Source: SAR116 cluster bacterium AG-447-A06 (GTDB lineage Bacteria; Pseudomonadota; Alphaproteobacteria; Puniceispirillales; Puniceispirillaceae). From it: a stretch of 64,000 nucleotides of DNA. This document shows positions 45,401 to 53,830 of this stretch, in pieces. The position numbers were made by a program, and so were the translations under genes. The stretch is from positions 1 to 64,000 of the forward strand of contig QCPZ01000006.1 of assembly GCA_003212345.1 (NCBI GenBank). Reading direction: 5' to 3'. A model generated the notes under the pieces. That model was not told where the DNA came from and made no database searches. It worked only from the letters and a program-made list of their open reading frames with translations. Position 1 is the first letter of the stretch; the number at the start of each line of letters is the position of its first letter.

Positions 45401-46168
45401 ATGACTTTTCAAACACATCAATTTCCTTATGGGGATGATAACTACGGTCTTTTAATGCATTGCACTGAGAGTGGACTCACAGCCTGTGTTGACGCTGGGG
45501 ATGCGGGTGCAACTGAAGCCGCGCTGGCCGAGACGGGATGGCGTCTTACCCACATTTTTATCACTCATCATCATGGTGATCACACAGCTGGCCTTGATAA
45601 CCTAAAAAAAAGTCACGACGCCAGCATTCTGGGCCCAACAACCGATAGCGCGGTAAGTGCGCTTTATGATATCCGGCTGAGTGATGGTGATGAATTTGAA
45701 TTCGCTGGCCGAAAGGTTGCGGTAATTGCAACACCCGGTCACACGCTGGATATGTTGAATTTTTATATTCCGGAAGAAGATATAGTTTGCACTGGTGACA
45801 CGCTATTTGTGATGGGGTGTGGCCGTATTTTTGAAGGTGATTCAGATATGATGTGGGCTTCTCTGGAAAAACTGTTAGCCCTGCCTGATCATACAGTGAT
45901 CTATTGCAGCCATGAATATACTCTTGCAAATGCTAATTTTGCGCGCTCAATTGATCCTGATAATACATCGCTAGCTGCACGCCAGGGCGCGGTCATTGAG
46001 TTGCGGGATAATGACCTGCCAACAGTGCCAACACGCCTTGATCTAGAAAAGGCAACTAACCCGTTTTTGCGGGTAGATAATGCCAAAATCCGTGCGCATC
46101 TGGGGATGGAACAGGCGAGCAATGCCGAAGTGTTTGCTGAAATACGCCGTCGCAAAGATAATTTCTAA
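45401..46168 (+). CDS. gloB: Hydroxyacylglutathione hydrolase (glyoxalase II)
   Basis: A 255-residue metallo-beta-lactamase-fold enzyme that hydrolyses S-lactoylglutathione to D-lactate and glutathione. The binuclear zinc motif is THHHGDHTAGL (about residues 53-63), with further ligands in TPGHTLDMLNFY, FTGDTLF-type CTGDTLFVMGCG, and CSHEYTLANA. The C-terminal HAGH domain contains NPFLRVDN. Together with gloA it removes methylglyoxal. Confidence 0.95.
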   Translation: MTFQTHQFPYGDDNYGLLMHCTESGLTACVDAGDAGATEAALAETGWRLTHIFITHHHGDHTAGLDNLKKSHDASILGPTTDSAVSALYDIRLSDGDEFEFAGRKVAVIATPGHTLDMLNFYIPEEDIVCTGDTLFVMGCGRIFEGDSDMMWASLEKLLALPDHTVIYCSHEYTLANANFARSIDPDNTSLAARQGAVIELRDNDLPTVPTRLDLEKATNPFLRVDNAKIRAHLGMEQASNAEVFAEIRRRKDNF

Positions 46169-46419
46169 AAAACGAAATCTAGCATACCCCTTTTGGCTAC
46201 GGGTTTACAATTGTCCACATAAATAGTCTGGTTGTGCAACCAAATAGCCTCTCCAAATATTGACAAGCACAGCTTATCTGCGTTGCCTTCTGATGAACAG
46301 AACCGTCAACTAACAATCAATATCCACTATTTTAAGCCTTGGTCTCTCAACCAAGACATCAATCTGGGTGGAAGTGTCAATTGGTTTGGAAATAGAAAAA
46401 CCGATCGCTTTTTTTTTTA
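46169..46419. other. Intergenic region between convergent gloB and zinc dehydrogenase
   Basis: About 250 bases with no gene. It holds a short inverted repeat CTTGGT/ACCAAG near 46339-46356 and a run of ten T near 46409-46418 after a weak GGTTT...AAACC pair, which may terminate gloAB. Confidence 0.3.
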
Positions 46420-47406
46420 CTATAAAGTCTGTAGAATAATTTTTGGTGGCGCATTGCCCTCATGAATATCAACAAACGATTGGGCACCGGCATCAAGCGG
46501 TCTAACCTCAGCCCAGCCCCGTCCACTAATCTTACCCTCTGATAATAATGCTAGAGCCTCAGCAAAATCACCATTCCGATAACAATATGTGCCCTGAAAT
46601 TTAATTTCCTGCAATGTTAAGCGACGAGTATCAAGTCCAAGTTCATTGTCCTGCAATCCAATATGAACAATAGTTCCACCCGGGTTAATAAGCTGGCTGG
46701 CCACTTTGCGCGTCACTCCTGATCCAACGGCATCAATGATAATGTCAATTGGTTTTTTGTCCATTGCCCTATCACGTGGGTCATAGGCCCGCATATTACC
46801 AATACCCTCCAGCATCTTGCGACGCAAAGGATTGGTCTCAGCAATCCAAATATCACTGTAGCCATATGCCTCAAAAACCAACGCCGCTAGCAAACCGATC
46901 GCTCCTCCCCCTAGCACAGCGATCGTCATATTTTTGTCTTGACCAGCAAGCTCGATCGCAAGACGAACAGAATGAACCGAACAAGCTAGCGGTTCCGCAA
47001 GAGCTGCTTCGGTGAATGACAAATCATCATTGATAACGGTTAAATTACGTTTATTGATTGCCAGAACTTCGGCCAATGCACCGGGCACTCGCATTCCGAT
47101 CAATTCTCGGCTTGCACAAAGATGTTCGTTACCACCATTACAGAATTGGCAATTACCACATGACATTAGGGGGTTGATCGCCACCCGCTTTCCCGCTAGT
47201 TCACCGCCGCGCACTGTACCAACAGCTTCATGTCCAAGCACCAATGGTGGAATTCGCCGTTCATCATGCCCGTGCCATGCGTGCATATCTGAACCGCAAA
47301 TGCCACAATACGCGATATCAACCAAGACCTGCGCCGCGCCAGCAATAGGTTCATCAAGATCTTGGATTTCTGACATTTGTGTCCCAGTGTAAACGAGACC
47401 TCTCAT
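46420..47406 (-). CDS. Zinc-dependent alcohol dehydrogenase (MDR family)
   Basis: A 328-residue medium-chain dehydrogenase. The catalytic zinc site is in YCGICGSDMHAWHGH and LGHEAVGTV; the structural zinc site is CGNCQFCNGGNEHLC; the NAD-binding motif is AVLGGGAIGLLAAL. The start overlaps the SDR stop (ATGA). The order HpsN-like dehydrogenase, SDR, MDR resembles hpsNOP, where two extra dehydrogenases are thought to interconvert DHPS enantiomers through a ketone. Assigning HpsO or HpsP to this gene is inference. Confidence 0.85.
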   Translation of the reverse strand: MRGLVYTGTQMSEIQDLDEPIAGAAQVLVDIAYCGICGSDMHAWHGHDERRIPPLVLGHEAVGTVRGGELAGKRVAINPLMSCGNCQFCNGGNEHLCASRELIGMRVPGALAEVLAINKRNLTVINDDLSFTEAALAEPLACSVHSVRLAIELAGQDKNMTIAVLGGGAIGLLAALVFEAYGYSDIWIAETNPLRRKMLEGIGNMRAYDPRDRAMDKKPIDIIIDAVGSGVTRKVASQLINPGGTIVHIGLQDNELGLDTRRLTLQEIKFQGTYCYRNGDFAEALALLSEGKISGRGWAEVRPLDAGAQSFVDIHEGNAPPKIILQTL

Positions 47407-48146
47407 TTTGCTGTAAACCCTCCATCCACCGCAATTGATTGGCCCGTCACATAGCCACTGGCATTAGACGCCAGAAACAAGAGTGGGCCACGCATGTCTT
47501 CAAGCGCACCATTTCGACCCATGGCGGTACAATCTGCAAGTCTTTGAGCCGCTGCCTCATCAGCAAAAAGTGGAGCTGTTAATTCAGTTGGGAAAAAACC
47601 GGGAGCAAGGGCATTGGCGGTAACTCCAAATCGTGACCATGCCTCAGCCATCGCACGTGTCAATTGTAAGACACCACCTTTTGCCGCGCCATAAGAAATA
47701 CCATTTTCAAATGCCCGACTTGATTGTAATGACGTTATGTTTATGATCCGACCCCAACCAGCCTGTTTCATATGAGGAACAAATTTTTGGCTAACCAAAA
47801 ATGGAACATTCAGATTAAGATCCACTGAATAATGCCAATCAGCTTCAGAAATTTCATCAGCATGTCGTCGCGGATTGACGCCGGCCGCATTGACAATAAT
47901 ATCTGGCTGAGACGACTGAGCTGCAACCAAGGCAAAAAGTCGATCAGTAGAGCCACGCTCTACCAAGTCAAGTGGAAACACTACACCATCATGATCACCA
48001 AGTGTTTCCCGCAGTCTGTCCTCGCGCCGTCCAACAAGATAAATTCTTACCCCCGCCTCAGCCAACGCTTTGGCCATGAATTGACCAAGACCGCTGCCGC
48101 CACCGGTTACTAGGGCCGTTTTTCCTGAGACGTCAAATAAACTCAT
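47403..48146 (-). CDS. SDR-family oxidoreductase
   Basis: A 247-residue short-chain dehydrogenase. The cofactor motif is VTGGGSGLGQFMA, the NAAG motif is IVNAAGVNPRR, and the catalytic Ser, Tyr and Lys are in INITSLQSS and ISYGAAKGG. ATG at 48146 with GAGGTG five bases upstream is chosen over TTG 48161. It starts seven bases after the HpsN-like gene and overlaps the zinc dehydrogenase gene. Related to gluconate 5-dehydrogenase-type SDRs; in this context it may act on a C3 sulfonate polyol. Confidence 0.87.
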   Translation of the reverse strand: MSLFDVSGKTALVTGGGSGLGQFMAKALAEAGVRIYLVGRREDRLRETLGDHDGVVFPLDLVERGSTDRLFALVAAQSSQPDIIVNAAGVNPRRHADEISEADWHYSVDLNLNVPFLVSQKFVPHMKQAGWGRIINITSLQSSRAFENGISYGAAKGGVLQLTRAMAEAWSRFGVTANALAPGFFPTELTAPLFADEAAAQRLADCTAMGRNGALEDMRGPLLFLASNASGYVTGQSIAVDGGFTAK

Positions 48147-48153
48147 GTCCACC

Positions 48154-49446
48154 TCAGCCAAGGTTTTCTCCCGGAAAATATTTTCGCAATCTCACATCAG
48201 CCGCACGGGCATGGCCTTCCATCCCTTCAAGTCGAGAAATACGAGCTGCAGCCTGTCCGACTTCACGGTTTGCATCTTTAGTCATACGTTGCGTGGTAAC
48301 AATCTTTAAAAATTTATGAACTGACAAACCACCTGTGTAATGAGCCGCGCCTTTAGTTGGCAAGATATGGTTGGTGCCCGAACATTTATCACCGTAAGTC
48401 ACAGTTGTTTCCTCACCGATAAATAGCGAGCCATAATTTTTGAGGCGCGCAGTATACCATTCATCCTTATTGGTATGAACTTCAAGATGCTCGGCAGCAT
48501 ATTCATCAGAAATCTGGGCTGCCTCTTCATCGGTATCACACAAAATCACTTCGCCATAATCTTGCCATGCAAGGGTTGCGGCATTCCTGGCAATTTCGGG
48601 CAGAGCGTTTATATGCCGATCCATCTGTGCTATCACATCATCAGCAATTTTCCGTGATGTTGTGATGAGCCAAGCTGGTGAGTCAGGTCCATGCTCAGCT
48701 TGACTGACTAGATCTTCAGCTACCACGGCGGCATCAGCACTTTCATCAGCAATTACAGCAATTTCGGTTGGACCAGCAAACATATCAATTCCAACACGCC
48801 CGTACAGCATTCGTTTAGCCTCGGCAACAAAGCGGTTTCCCGGACCCACAAGTATGCGGGCGGGCTTTCCAGTGAAGAGGCCATTTGCCATCGATGCGAT
48901 ACCTTGAACCCCTCCCAAGGATAAAATTGTATCAGCCCCACACAGGTTCATCGCATAAATAATGCCCGGATTTGGCCCCTCTTTTCCGTTTGGTGCAGTA
49001 CAAGCAATAACATTAGTAACGCCGGCCACCTTGGCTGTTGCTATCGACATGATTGCTGATGCCACATGGGCGTACCGGCCACCTGGAACATAACAGCCAG
49101 CCGTTTCTATCGGTATTGTTTTTTGCCCCGCCCAAAGCCCAGGCGAAAGTTCCGTTTCAAACTCGGATATTGACGCTAATTGTGCCTCGGCAAATTTTGT
49201 TACCCTGTCATAGGCAAACTGGATATCCGCTTTTAACTGTGATGACACTCTCTCAGCAGAAGCGGCAATAATCTCTTCACTCACAATTGCATCACCATCA
49301 TAGCCGTCGAGGTCACGACCGTAGGCAAGTGCAGTCTCCTCACCGCCAACTTCAATCTTAGCAAGCATATCTGCGACAATCCTGCGAGTTTCATCACTGC
49401 CAGATTGTGGGGTCTTTTTTGCTTTTTTTAGATAAGAAATTGTCAT
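48154..49446 (-). CDS. hpsN: Histidinol dehydrogenase-like enzyme, probable sulfopropanediol 3-dehydrogenase
   Basis: A 430-residue member of the histidinol dehydrogenase superfamily. Family motifs are VPGGRYAHVASAIMSIATAK, GPGNRFVAEAKRMLYGRVGI, DMFAGPTEIAVIADE and SGTNHILPTKGAAHYTGGLS, with a C-terminal RISRLEGMEGHARAAD. The start (MTISYLKKA) and C-terminus look like HpsN, which oxidises (R)-2,3-dihydroxypropane-1-sulfonate to sulfolactate, rather than HisD. No his genes are near, while an SDR, a zinc dehydrogenase and an IclR regulator are. ATG at 49446 has AGGA upstream. Absence of sulfolactate genes in the window leaves the substrate open. Confidence 0.75.
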   Translation of the reverse strand: MTISYLKKAKKTPQSGSDETRRIVADMLAKIEVGGEETALAYGRDLDGYDGDAIVSEEIIAASAERVSSQLKADIQFAYDRVTKFAEAQLASISEFETELSPGLWAGQKTIPIETAGCYVPGGRYAHVASAIMSIATAKVAGVTNVIACTAPNGKEGPNPGIIYAMNLCGADTILSLGGVQGIASMANGLFTGKPARILVGPGNRFVAEAKRMLYGRVGIDMFAGPTEIAVIADESADAAVVAEDLVSQAEHGPDSPAWLITTSRKIADDVIAQMDRHINALPEIARNAATLAWQDYGEVILCDTDEEAAQISDEYAAEHLEVHTNKDEWYTARLKNYGSLFIGEETTVTYGDKCSGTNHILPTKGAAHYTGGLSVHKFLKIVTTQRMTKDANREVGQAAARISRLEGMEGHARAADVRLRKYFPGENLG

Positions 49447-49550
49447 TTTAGTTCCTATGAATAGTGAATGAAGTTTGGACGCCAAATAGAAATTTGAGGA
49501 AGCAAAAAATCTGCGTGGGTCCAACCGCTCTCCGACAAAAGTATATTTTT

Positions 49551-49565
49551 GAGACTTTTAGTCTC
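49551..49565. repeat. Short inverted repeat in the hpsN-iclR gap
   Basis: GAGACT, three T, AGTCTC: perfect 6-bp arms followed by TTTTG on the plus strand. It lies in the divergent regulatory gap and could be an operator half-site pair or a small hairpin. Confidence 0.3.
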
Positions 49566-49590
49566 TTTTGATATATAATCATTAAAATAA

Positions 49591-49609
49591 AATGCATGAA
49601 ACATGCATT
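49591..49609. promoter_or_regulatory. Dyad AATGCATG-AAA-CATGCATT, likely IclR-type operator
   Basis: Perfect 8-bp arms around three bases, centred about 75 bases before the regulator's ATG and in the gap shared with the HpsN-like operon. Position and symmetry fit an operator for the divergent IclR protein; binding is inferred. Confidence 0.5.
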
Positions 49610-49674
49610 CGATCAAGTGAAATGTGTGTTTAAAGAAACGAATTTGTTGAATTAAATATGATTTGGAAAAAGTT

Positions 49675-50424
49675 ATGAGTGATACAACTCCACCAAACTT
49701 GCGCATTTTAAAAATTTTTGAAGTCATTGCTGATGCGGGCCGTCCACTGACGCCCACAGAAATTAACGAGCAGCTTTGCTGGCCAAAACAGAGTCTCCAC
49801 CGTCTCTGCCAAACACTGATTATTGAGGGCTATCTTGTAAAGCAAGCGCGTCGACTACATCCAACAAAACGGCTATTGGTGCTGGCGGCGGGGTTAACCC
49901 AACATGCTGCAGGCCAGACAACGCGCCATCAAATTTTGCAAAATATAGCCCGTGAAACTGGAGAAACGGTCAATTTTGTCAGACCCGAAATCCAGGGAAT
50001 GTTTTACGCTGATCGTGTTGAAACAGATTGGCCGTTTAGAGTTTTATTACCAGTTGGAACGCACGTCCCATTTCATTGTACCGCTAGTGGCAAAACCTAT
50101 CTTGCTAGCCTGCCAGCTGCAAAACGGCGAACCATGTTAGCGGGCCTCGACTTGCACCAATACACTGAAACCACTCACACAAGCGCTGCAACGCTGGAAC
50201 AAGAATTAAAACAAGTCGCCCGAGATGGTTACGCACTTGATCGTGAAGAATTCCACGAGGGAATGGTAGCGATTGCTGTTCCAGTTTTCGACTCAAGAAG
50301 GCGATATGTTGCTGCATTAGCGACGCATGGACCAAAACAGAGGTTTAATGTTGAAGACGCGATGACTAGGCGCAGTCTGTTAGTTGAGTCTGCCAAAATC
50401 ATTACGGAGACCTTTGGGTATTAG
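49675..50424 (+). CDS. IclR-family transcriptional regulator
   Basis: A 249-residue regulator with an N-terminal winged helix (ILKIFEVIADAGRPLTPTEI, then QSLHRLCQTLIIEGYL) and a C-terminal ligand-binding domain (VPFHCTASGKTYLASL, and YALDREEFHEGMVAIAVPVF). ATG at 49675 is preferred to TTG 49663. It is divergent from the HpsN-like operon across a gap with a clear dyad, so it most likely controls that operon in response to the substrate. The 3' end is close to tcuB (six bases). Confidence 0.92.
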   Translation: MSDTTPPNLRILKIFEVIADAGRPLTPTEINEQLCWPKQSLHRLCQTLIIEGYLVKQARRLHPTKRLLVLAAGLTQHAAGQTTRHQILQNIARETGETVNFVRPEIQGMFYADRVETDWPFRVLLPVGTHVPFHCTASGKTYLASLPAAKRRTMLAGLDLHQYTETTHTSAATLEQELKQVARDGYALDREEFHEGMVAIAVPVFDSRRRYVAALATHGPKQRFNVEDAMTRRSLLVESAKIITETFGY

Positions 50425-50430
50425 ACAGGA

Positions 50431-51588
50431 CTAGCCACGGCGTGTCTCGCCAGCACTCGCGAGTAATGCAGCAAACCTATAGAGCCCATGCACAAATTTT
50501 GAATATGGCAGAATTAGAAAAAAGCCATAAACAAGGCCAAGATGCACTGCAAGGGTCAACCCCATTAAGCTGGTCTCACGCACTGCTAACAATAGCAAAC
50601 CAGTGAAGCTGACCAAAAATAGCGACACGATGAAAGCATAATCCATACCAAGGCCGCTCTCATGTTTTACTGCAGGATGAAGGCGTCGCTTTTCAAAGAA
50701 CAAGCCAGCAGTCCCAATACATAAAATAATACCACCGACCGTTCCTAAAACCACTGGCAATTCGAAATAACCATACGGGGCCTCCCGACCAAACCCATAA
50801 TGATAGATCGTACCAACCGATGTCGAGGCAAAACACAACAGGAAGCCATACATCGTCAATTGATGATAAATACGCCGTAAATTACTTGACTGATCATCCC
50901 CACTGGGACAACCAGGTGCAGATATAACATCACTGGCAGAATCACCGCCAAGGTGGCGCATACTGGCCGATGCCTTTACCGCATCAACCAAATCCCGCAT
51001 TCCGCTCCATTTTGCACCCGTGTGATGCCAATAGCGACGCCACCCCATCACAAACGCCACAATGACAAAAGCTGAAATCACAATCGGAATAGTTGCCATC
51101 ACCGTATGTGGCATGATCTTGTAGAATGCCCCCTCACCGAGGTGCACTCCCCAGAATAGTGAGGGTGCAATCATTGCAAGCATCAGACCGACAGTCAGCG
51201 CGAGGCCGCCTGAAATACCAAGCGTAACAAAGAGGCCATTTTGGCGAAATAAGCCAGCCAATGGACCAGGCCAAGCATAGGCCGCGTAACTGTCATTGCG
51301 AGCTGCAGCAAATGCTTGCGGGACATTCACGCCAAATTCATGTGGTGGCGCATATTGGCAGGCATGATAGCATGCGCCACAGTTGTGACACAGATTCGAC
51401 AAGTAGCCGACATCGCCTTCGTTAAAATGGCGGCGGCGTGTCATCGCTGGAAAGACAGCACAAAAGCCCTCGCAATATCGACACGCATTACAAATCTGCA
51501 TAACCCTAGCCACCTCTTGGGAGGCCTTGGGGTCTAATAATGTCTTGAGGTCAAAGCCGTCAGCCTCAAGATTATCGATTAAGGACAC
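50431..51588 (-). CDS. tcuB: Tricarballylate utilisation iron-sulfur membrane protein TcuB
   Basis: TcuB re-oxidises the flavoprotein TcuA and passes electrons to the quinone pool. The 385-residue product has two cysteine clusters near the N-terminus (CNACRYCEGFCAVFP and CHNCGACYHACQYAP) for [4Fe-4S] centres, followed by about six membrane helices with histidines for haem. GTG at 51588, with GGAGG six bases upstream, is chosen; an earlier in-frame codon at 51630 would overlap tcuA by 59 bases. Overlap with tcuA is 17 bases, so they form an operon. Confidence 0.92.
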   Translation of the reverse strand: MSLIDNLEADGFDLKTLLDPKASQEVARVMQICNACRYCEGFCAVFPAMTRRRHFNEGDVGYLSNLCHNCGACYHACQYAPPHEFGVNVPQAFAAARNDSYAAYAWPGPLAGLFRQNGLFVTLGISGGLALTVGLMLAMIAPSLFWGVHLGEGAFYKIMPHTVMATIPIVISAFVIVAFVMGWRRYWHHTGAKWSGMRDLVDAVKASASMRHLGGDSASDVISAPGCPSGDDQSSNLRRIYHQLTMYGFLLCFASTSVGTIYHYGFGREAPYGYFELPVVLGTVGGIILCIGTAGLFFEKRRLHPAVKHESGLGMDYAFIVSLFLVSFTGLLLLAVRETSLMGLTLAVHLGLVYGFFLILPYSKFVHGLYRFAALLASAGETRRG

Positions 51589-52987
51589 GTGCTGCCTCCG
51601 CTCCTGCAATGCGGCCAAAAACGCCACCAATTGTCATACCAATGCCACCAAGATAGCCCTGACCTAAAATATTGCCAGCCATAATCTCGCCAGCCGCAAA
51701 CAGATTTGCTGCTGGTTTTCCATCCTGCATTACAACCTGAGCACGGTCATTCACCGCAACCCCCATATAAGTAAAGGTAATGCCGGGTCGCAATGGGAAT
51801 CCATAAAAGGGTGGCTTTATAATAGGGGCCGCCCAATTTGTTTTGTTGATTTTTAGACCGGTTGTTGCCTTGCCATCAAGAATCATCTGATCAATTGGAC
51901 CATCTGGGCAGACCGCGTTAAACTCATCAATAGTTGCCAACACGCTTGCTGGATCAAGATCTAACTGACCCGCTAACCCATTTATTGTATCATCAACAAT
52001 GGGCGTAAAAACAGATGGCATGAAGCGCTTCACTGCATCCCTATCAATAATAGCGTAGGCAATCTGATCTGGTTGAGCTGCCACAAGCCTACCCCAGATC
52101 GCATATCTTTTTGGCCAGAAATCCTCCCCTTCATCATAAAAACGTTTTCCATCTTTGTTTAGCACAACGGCAAATGGAACCGCGTCAACTCGACTGGCAA
52201 TGCCACCATCGTATTTTGGGGCACGGGCATCGATAGCAACTGCATGGCATTGATCAATCGCACCCACTGGCTGTGCACCACGATCAAGCAACACCTTCAA
52301 CACCCGGCCTCGATTATAAGGTGTACCGCGAACCAAGAAATTCTTTGCAGCATCACCCCACCCCTCAGCAAGCCAATCGAGATCTGCCTCAAATCCACCA
52401 GCGGCGGTAATAACCTGTTTAAATTTTAGCTTATACTGATTGTCTTCCCAGTTGACACTAATGGCGTTGCAAAAACCATCTTCCATTTCAATGTCGGTGA
52501 CATCAGCATCATAAAGGAACGTTATACCAACTGTCTCTGCGTATCTGCACAAGCTGTTCAACATGGCCCGACCCCCACCCAAAAAAAAGGCGTTTGTTCG
52601 GCCCAAATTCAATGTCCCCGACAGGGCTGACTGGAACCTAACGCCTCGCTCTTCAAGCCATCTTGGCAACAGCTCTGATCCACGTAGTGCAATTTCAGCA
52701 AGATGTTCGTTTGTCACCCCCTTGGTGACGCGCATGAGGTCTTCCCAATATTCATCAAAGCTATAGCGTTCAGTCATTACATCGGTTGGCGAATCATGCG
52801 CCGCACGTAAATTTCGAGTATGACGTGTGTTGCCGCCCCGCATGTCGCGCGGGGCCGTATCAATTACCAAAACTGAACAAAACCGTTCGGCAGCAGTTAT
52901 GGCAGCAGTGATGCCAGCATTGCCACCTCCAATAACAATAACATCCCATGGTGTTTCAACGATGGATTGGATAAAAGTTTTCGGCAT
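51572..52987 (-). CDS. tcuA: FAD-dependent tricarballylate dehydrogenase TcuA
   Basis: A 471-residue flavoprotein of the fumarate reductase/succinate dehydrogenase type. The FAD motif is VIVIGGGNAGITAAI near residue 15; RGGNTRHTRNLR, VLNKDGKRFYDEGEDFWPKR and FAAGEIMAGNILGQGYLGGI are family segments. TcuA oxidises tricarballylate to cis-aconitate. ATG at 52987 is preferred to an upstream start at 53047, which would overlap the divergent regulator. It shares with the GntR gene a 58-base gap containing two near-palindromes. A related tricarboxylate or enoate could be the real substrate. Confidence 0.9.
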   Translation of the reverse strand: MPKTFIQSIVETPWDVIVIGGGNAGITAAITAAERFCSVLVIDTAPRDMRGGNTRHTRNLRAAHDSPTDVMTERYSFDEYWEDLMRVTKGVTNEHLAEIALRGSELLPRWLEERGVRFQSALSGTLNLGRTNAFFLGGGRAMLNSLCRYAETVGITFLYDADVTDIEMEDGFCNAISVNWEDNQYKLKFKQVITAAGGFEADLDWLAEGWGDAAKNFLVRGTPYNRGRVLKVLLDRGAQPVGAIDQCHAVAIDARAPKYDGGIASRVDAVPFAVVLNKDGKRFYDEGEDFWPKRYAIWGRLVAAQPDQIAYAIIDRDAVKRFMPSVFTPIVDDTINGLAGQLDLDPASVLATIDEFNAVCPDGPIDQMILDGKATTGLKINKTNWAAPIIKPPFYGFPLRPGITFTYMGVAVNDRAQVVMQDGKPAANLFAAGEIMAGNILGQGYLGGIGMTIGGVFGRIAGAEAARVLNR

Positions 52988-53003
52988 AAGACCGCCTTGA
53001 TAT

Positions 53004-53025
53004 ATTGTATACAATTGCATACAGT
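53004..53025. promoter_or_regulatory. Tandem GntR-type operators between tcuA and the regulator
   Basis: ATTGTATACAAT (perfect 12-base palindrome, 53004-53015) is followed, ten bases centre to centre, by ATTGCATACAGT (53014-53025), which differs at two positions. A TACAAT box reading toward tcuA overlaps the first site. The ten-base spacing puts both sites on one helix face. Confidence 0.65.
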
Positions 53026-53045
53026 ATAGAGAGAAGGAGGCCTTC

Positions 53046-53759
53046 ATGTCAACGGATTGGGCGGCACACGATGTGTCAGTTCGTGCACATTATGGGGCAA
53101 ATTTGTCAGCCACGTCGCGGATCAGACACGTCTTAACGGCAGCGATAACAGCTGGTGAGATTGCCCCTGGTGTCCGATTGAAAGAGATGGATCTTGGCCA
53201 GCAGCTTGGTGTTAGCCGTACACCCCTTCGCGAAGCGATCGCCTCCCTGAAAGCCGAAGGCATTTTATCAACCGGTGAGGATGGGGGATTGCGGGTTCGG
53301 GTTCTGGCCTATCACGACATTCACACGCTCTATGAATTGCGTGCCGAGTTGGAGTCAATGGCAGCAGGACTCGCAGCAACACACGCCAGCCCAGCCGAGC
53401 GAGAGTTTATCGCGGATATAAGAACCAAAGAGGCTGCTCTTGTTGATAAGGGGGCTAGCCCAGTCGCACTCGCCAAGCTAAATGGGCAGTTTCATCAGTC
53501 AATTGCCCTTGCTAGCGATAATCCATTTTTGATTGAGGCCTTACAGCGTCTCAGCATGCTAATGGTACTTTTGGGGCCAACCGCCTATAGCCTATCCTCC
53601 CGTGTTCGTGAAATTGGCACCGAGCATGATGCAATCAACCATGCTATTCAGAGCAGCGACCCAGCAGCAGCTAGACAAGCAGCGCAAACCCACCTGCAAA
53701 ATGCGGTAAAGGCCCGTTTACACATCATTGCGGCCGGATACAAAGAAAATTTGGACTAG
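53046..53759 (+). CDS. GntR-family regulator with FCD domain
   Basis: A 237-residue FadR-subfamily regulator. The winged helix is visible as VRLKEMDLGQQLGVSRTPLR with EAIASLKAEGIL; the C-terminal helical FCD domain has YELRAELESMAAGLAA, NGQFHQSIALASDNPF and the metal-binding HDAINHAI. GGAGG lies upstream of ATG 53046. It is divergent from tcuA with tandem operators between them, so it probably represses both itself and tcuAB. Known TcuR proteins are LysR type, so this is a different regulator in the same position. Confidence 0.92.
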   Translation: MSTDWAAHDVSVRAHYGANLSATSRIRHVLTAAITAGEIAPGVRLKEMDLGQQLGVSRTPLREAIASLKAEGILSTGEDGGLRVRVLAYHDIHTLYELRAELESMAAGLAATHASPAEREFIADIRTKEAALVDKGASPVALAKLNGQFHQSIALASDNPFLIEALQRLSMLMVLLGPTAYSLSSRVREIGTEHDAINHAIQSSDPAAARQAAQTHLQNAVKARLHIIAAGYKENLD

Positions 53760-53830
53760 CGCCCTCCACCTTTTATCAAACAAAACAAAGCTATCAACTA
53801 ACGGCAACCCTCTTAAATAAAGGAACCTTA

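Noticed and set aside
48154-49446. Histidine biosynthesis hisD
   Set aside because: No other his genes are near, the ends look like HpsN, and the operon partners are dehydrogenases under an IclR regulator.
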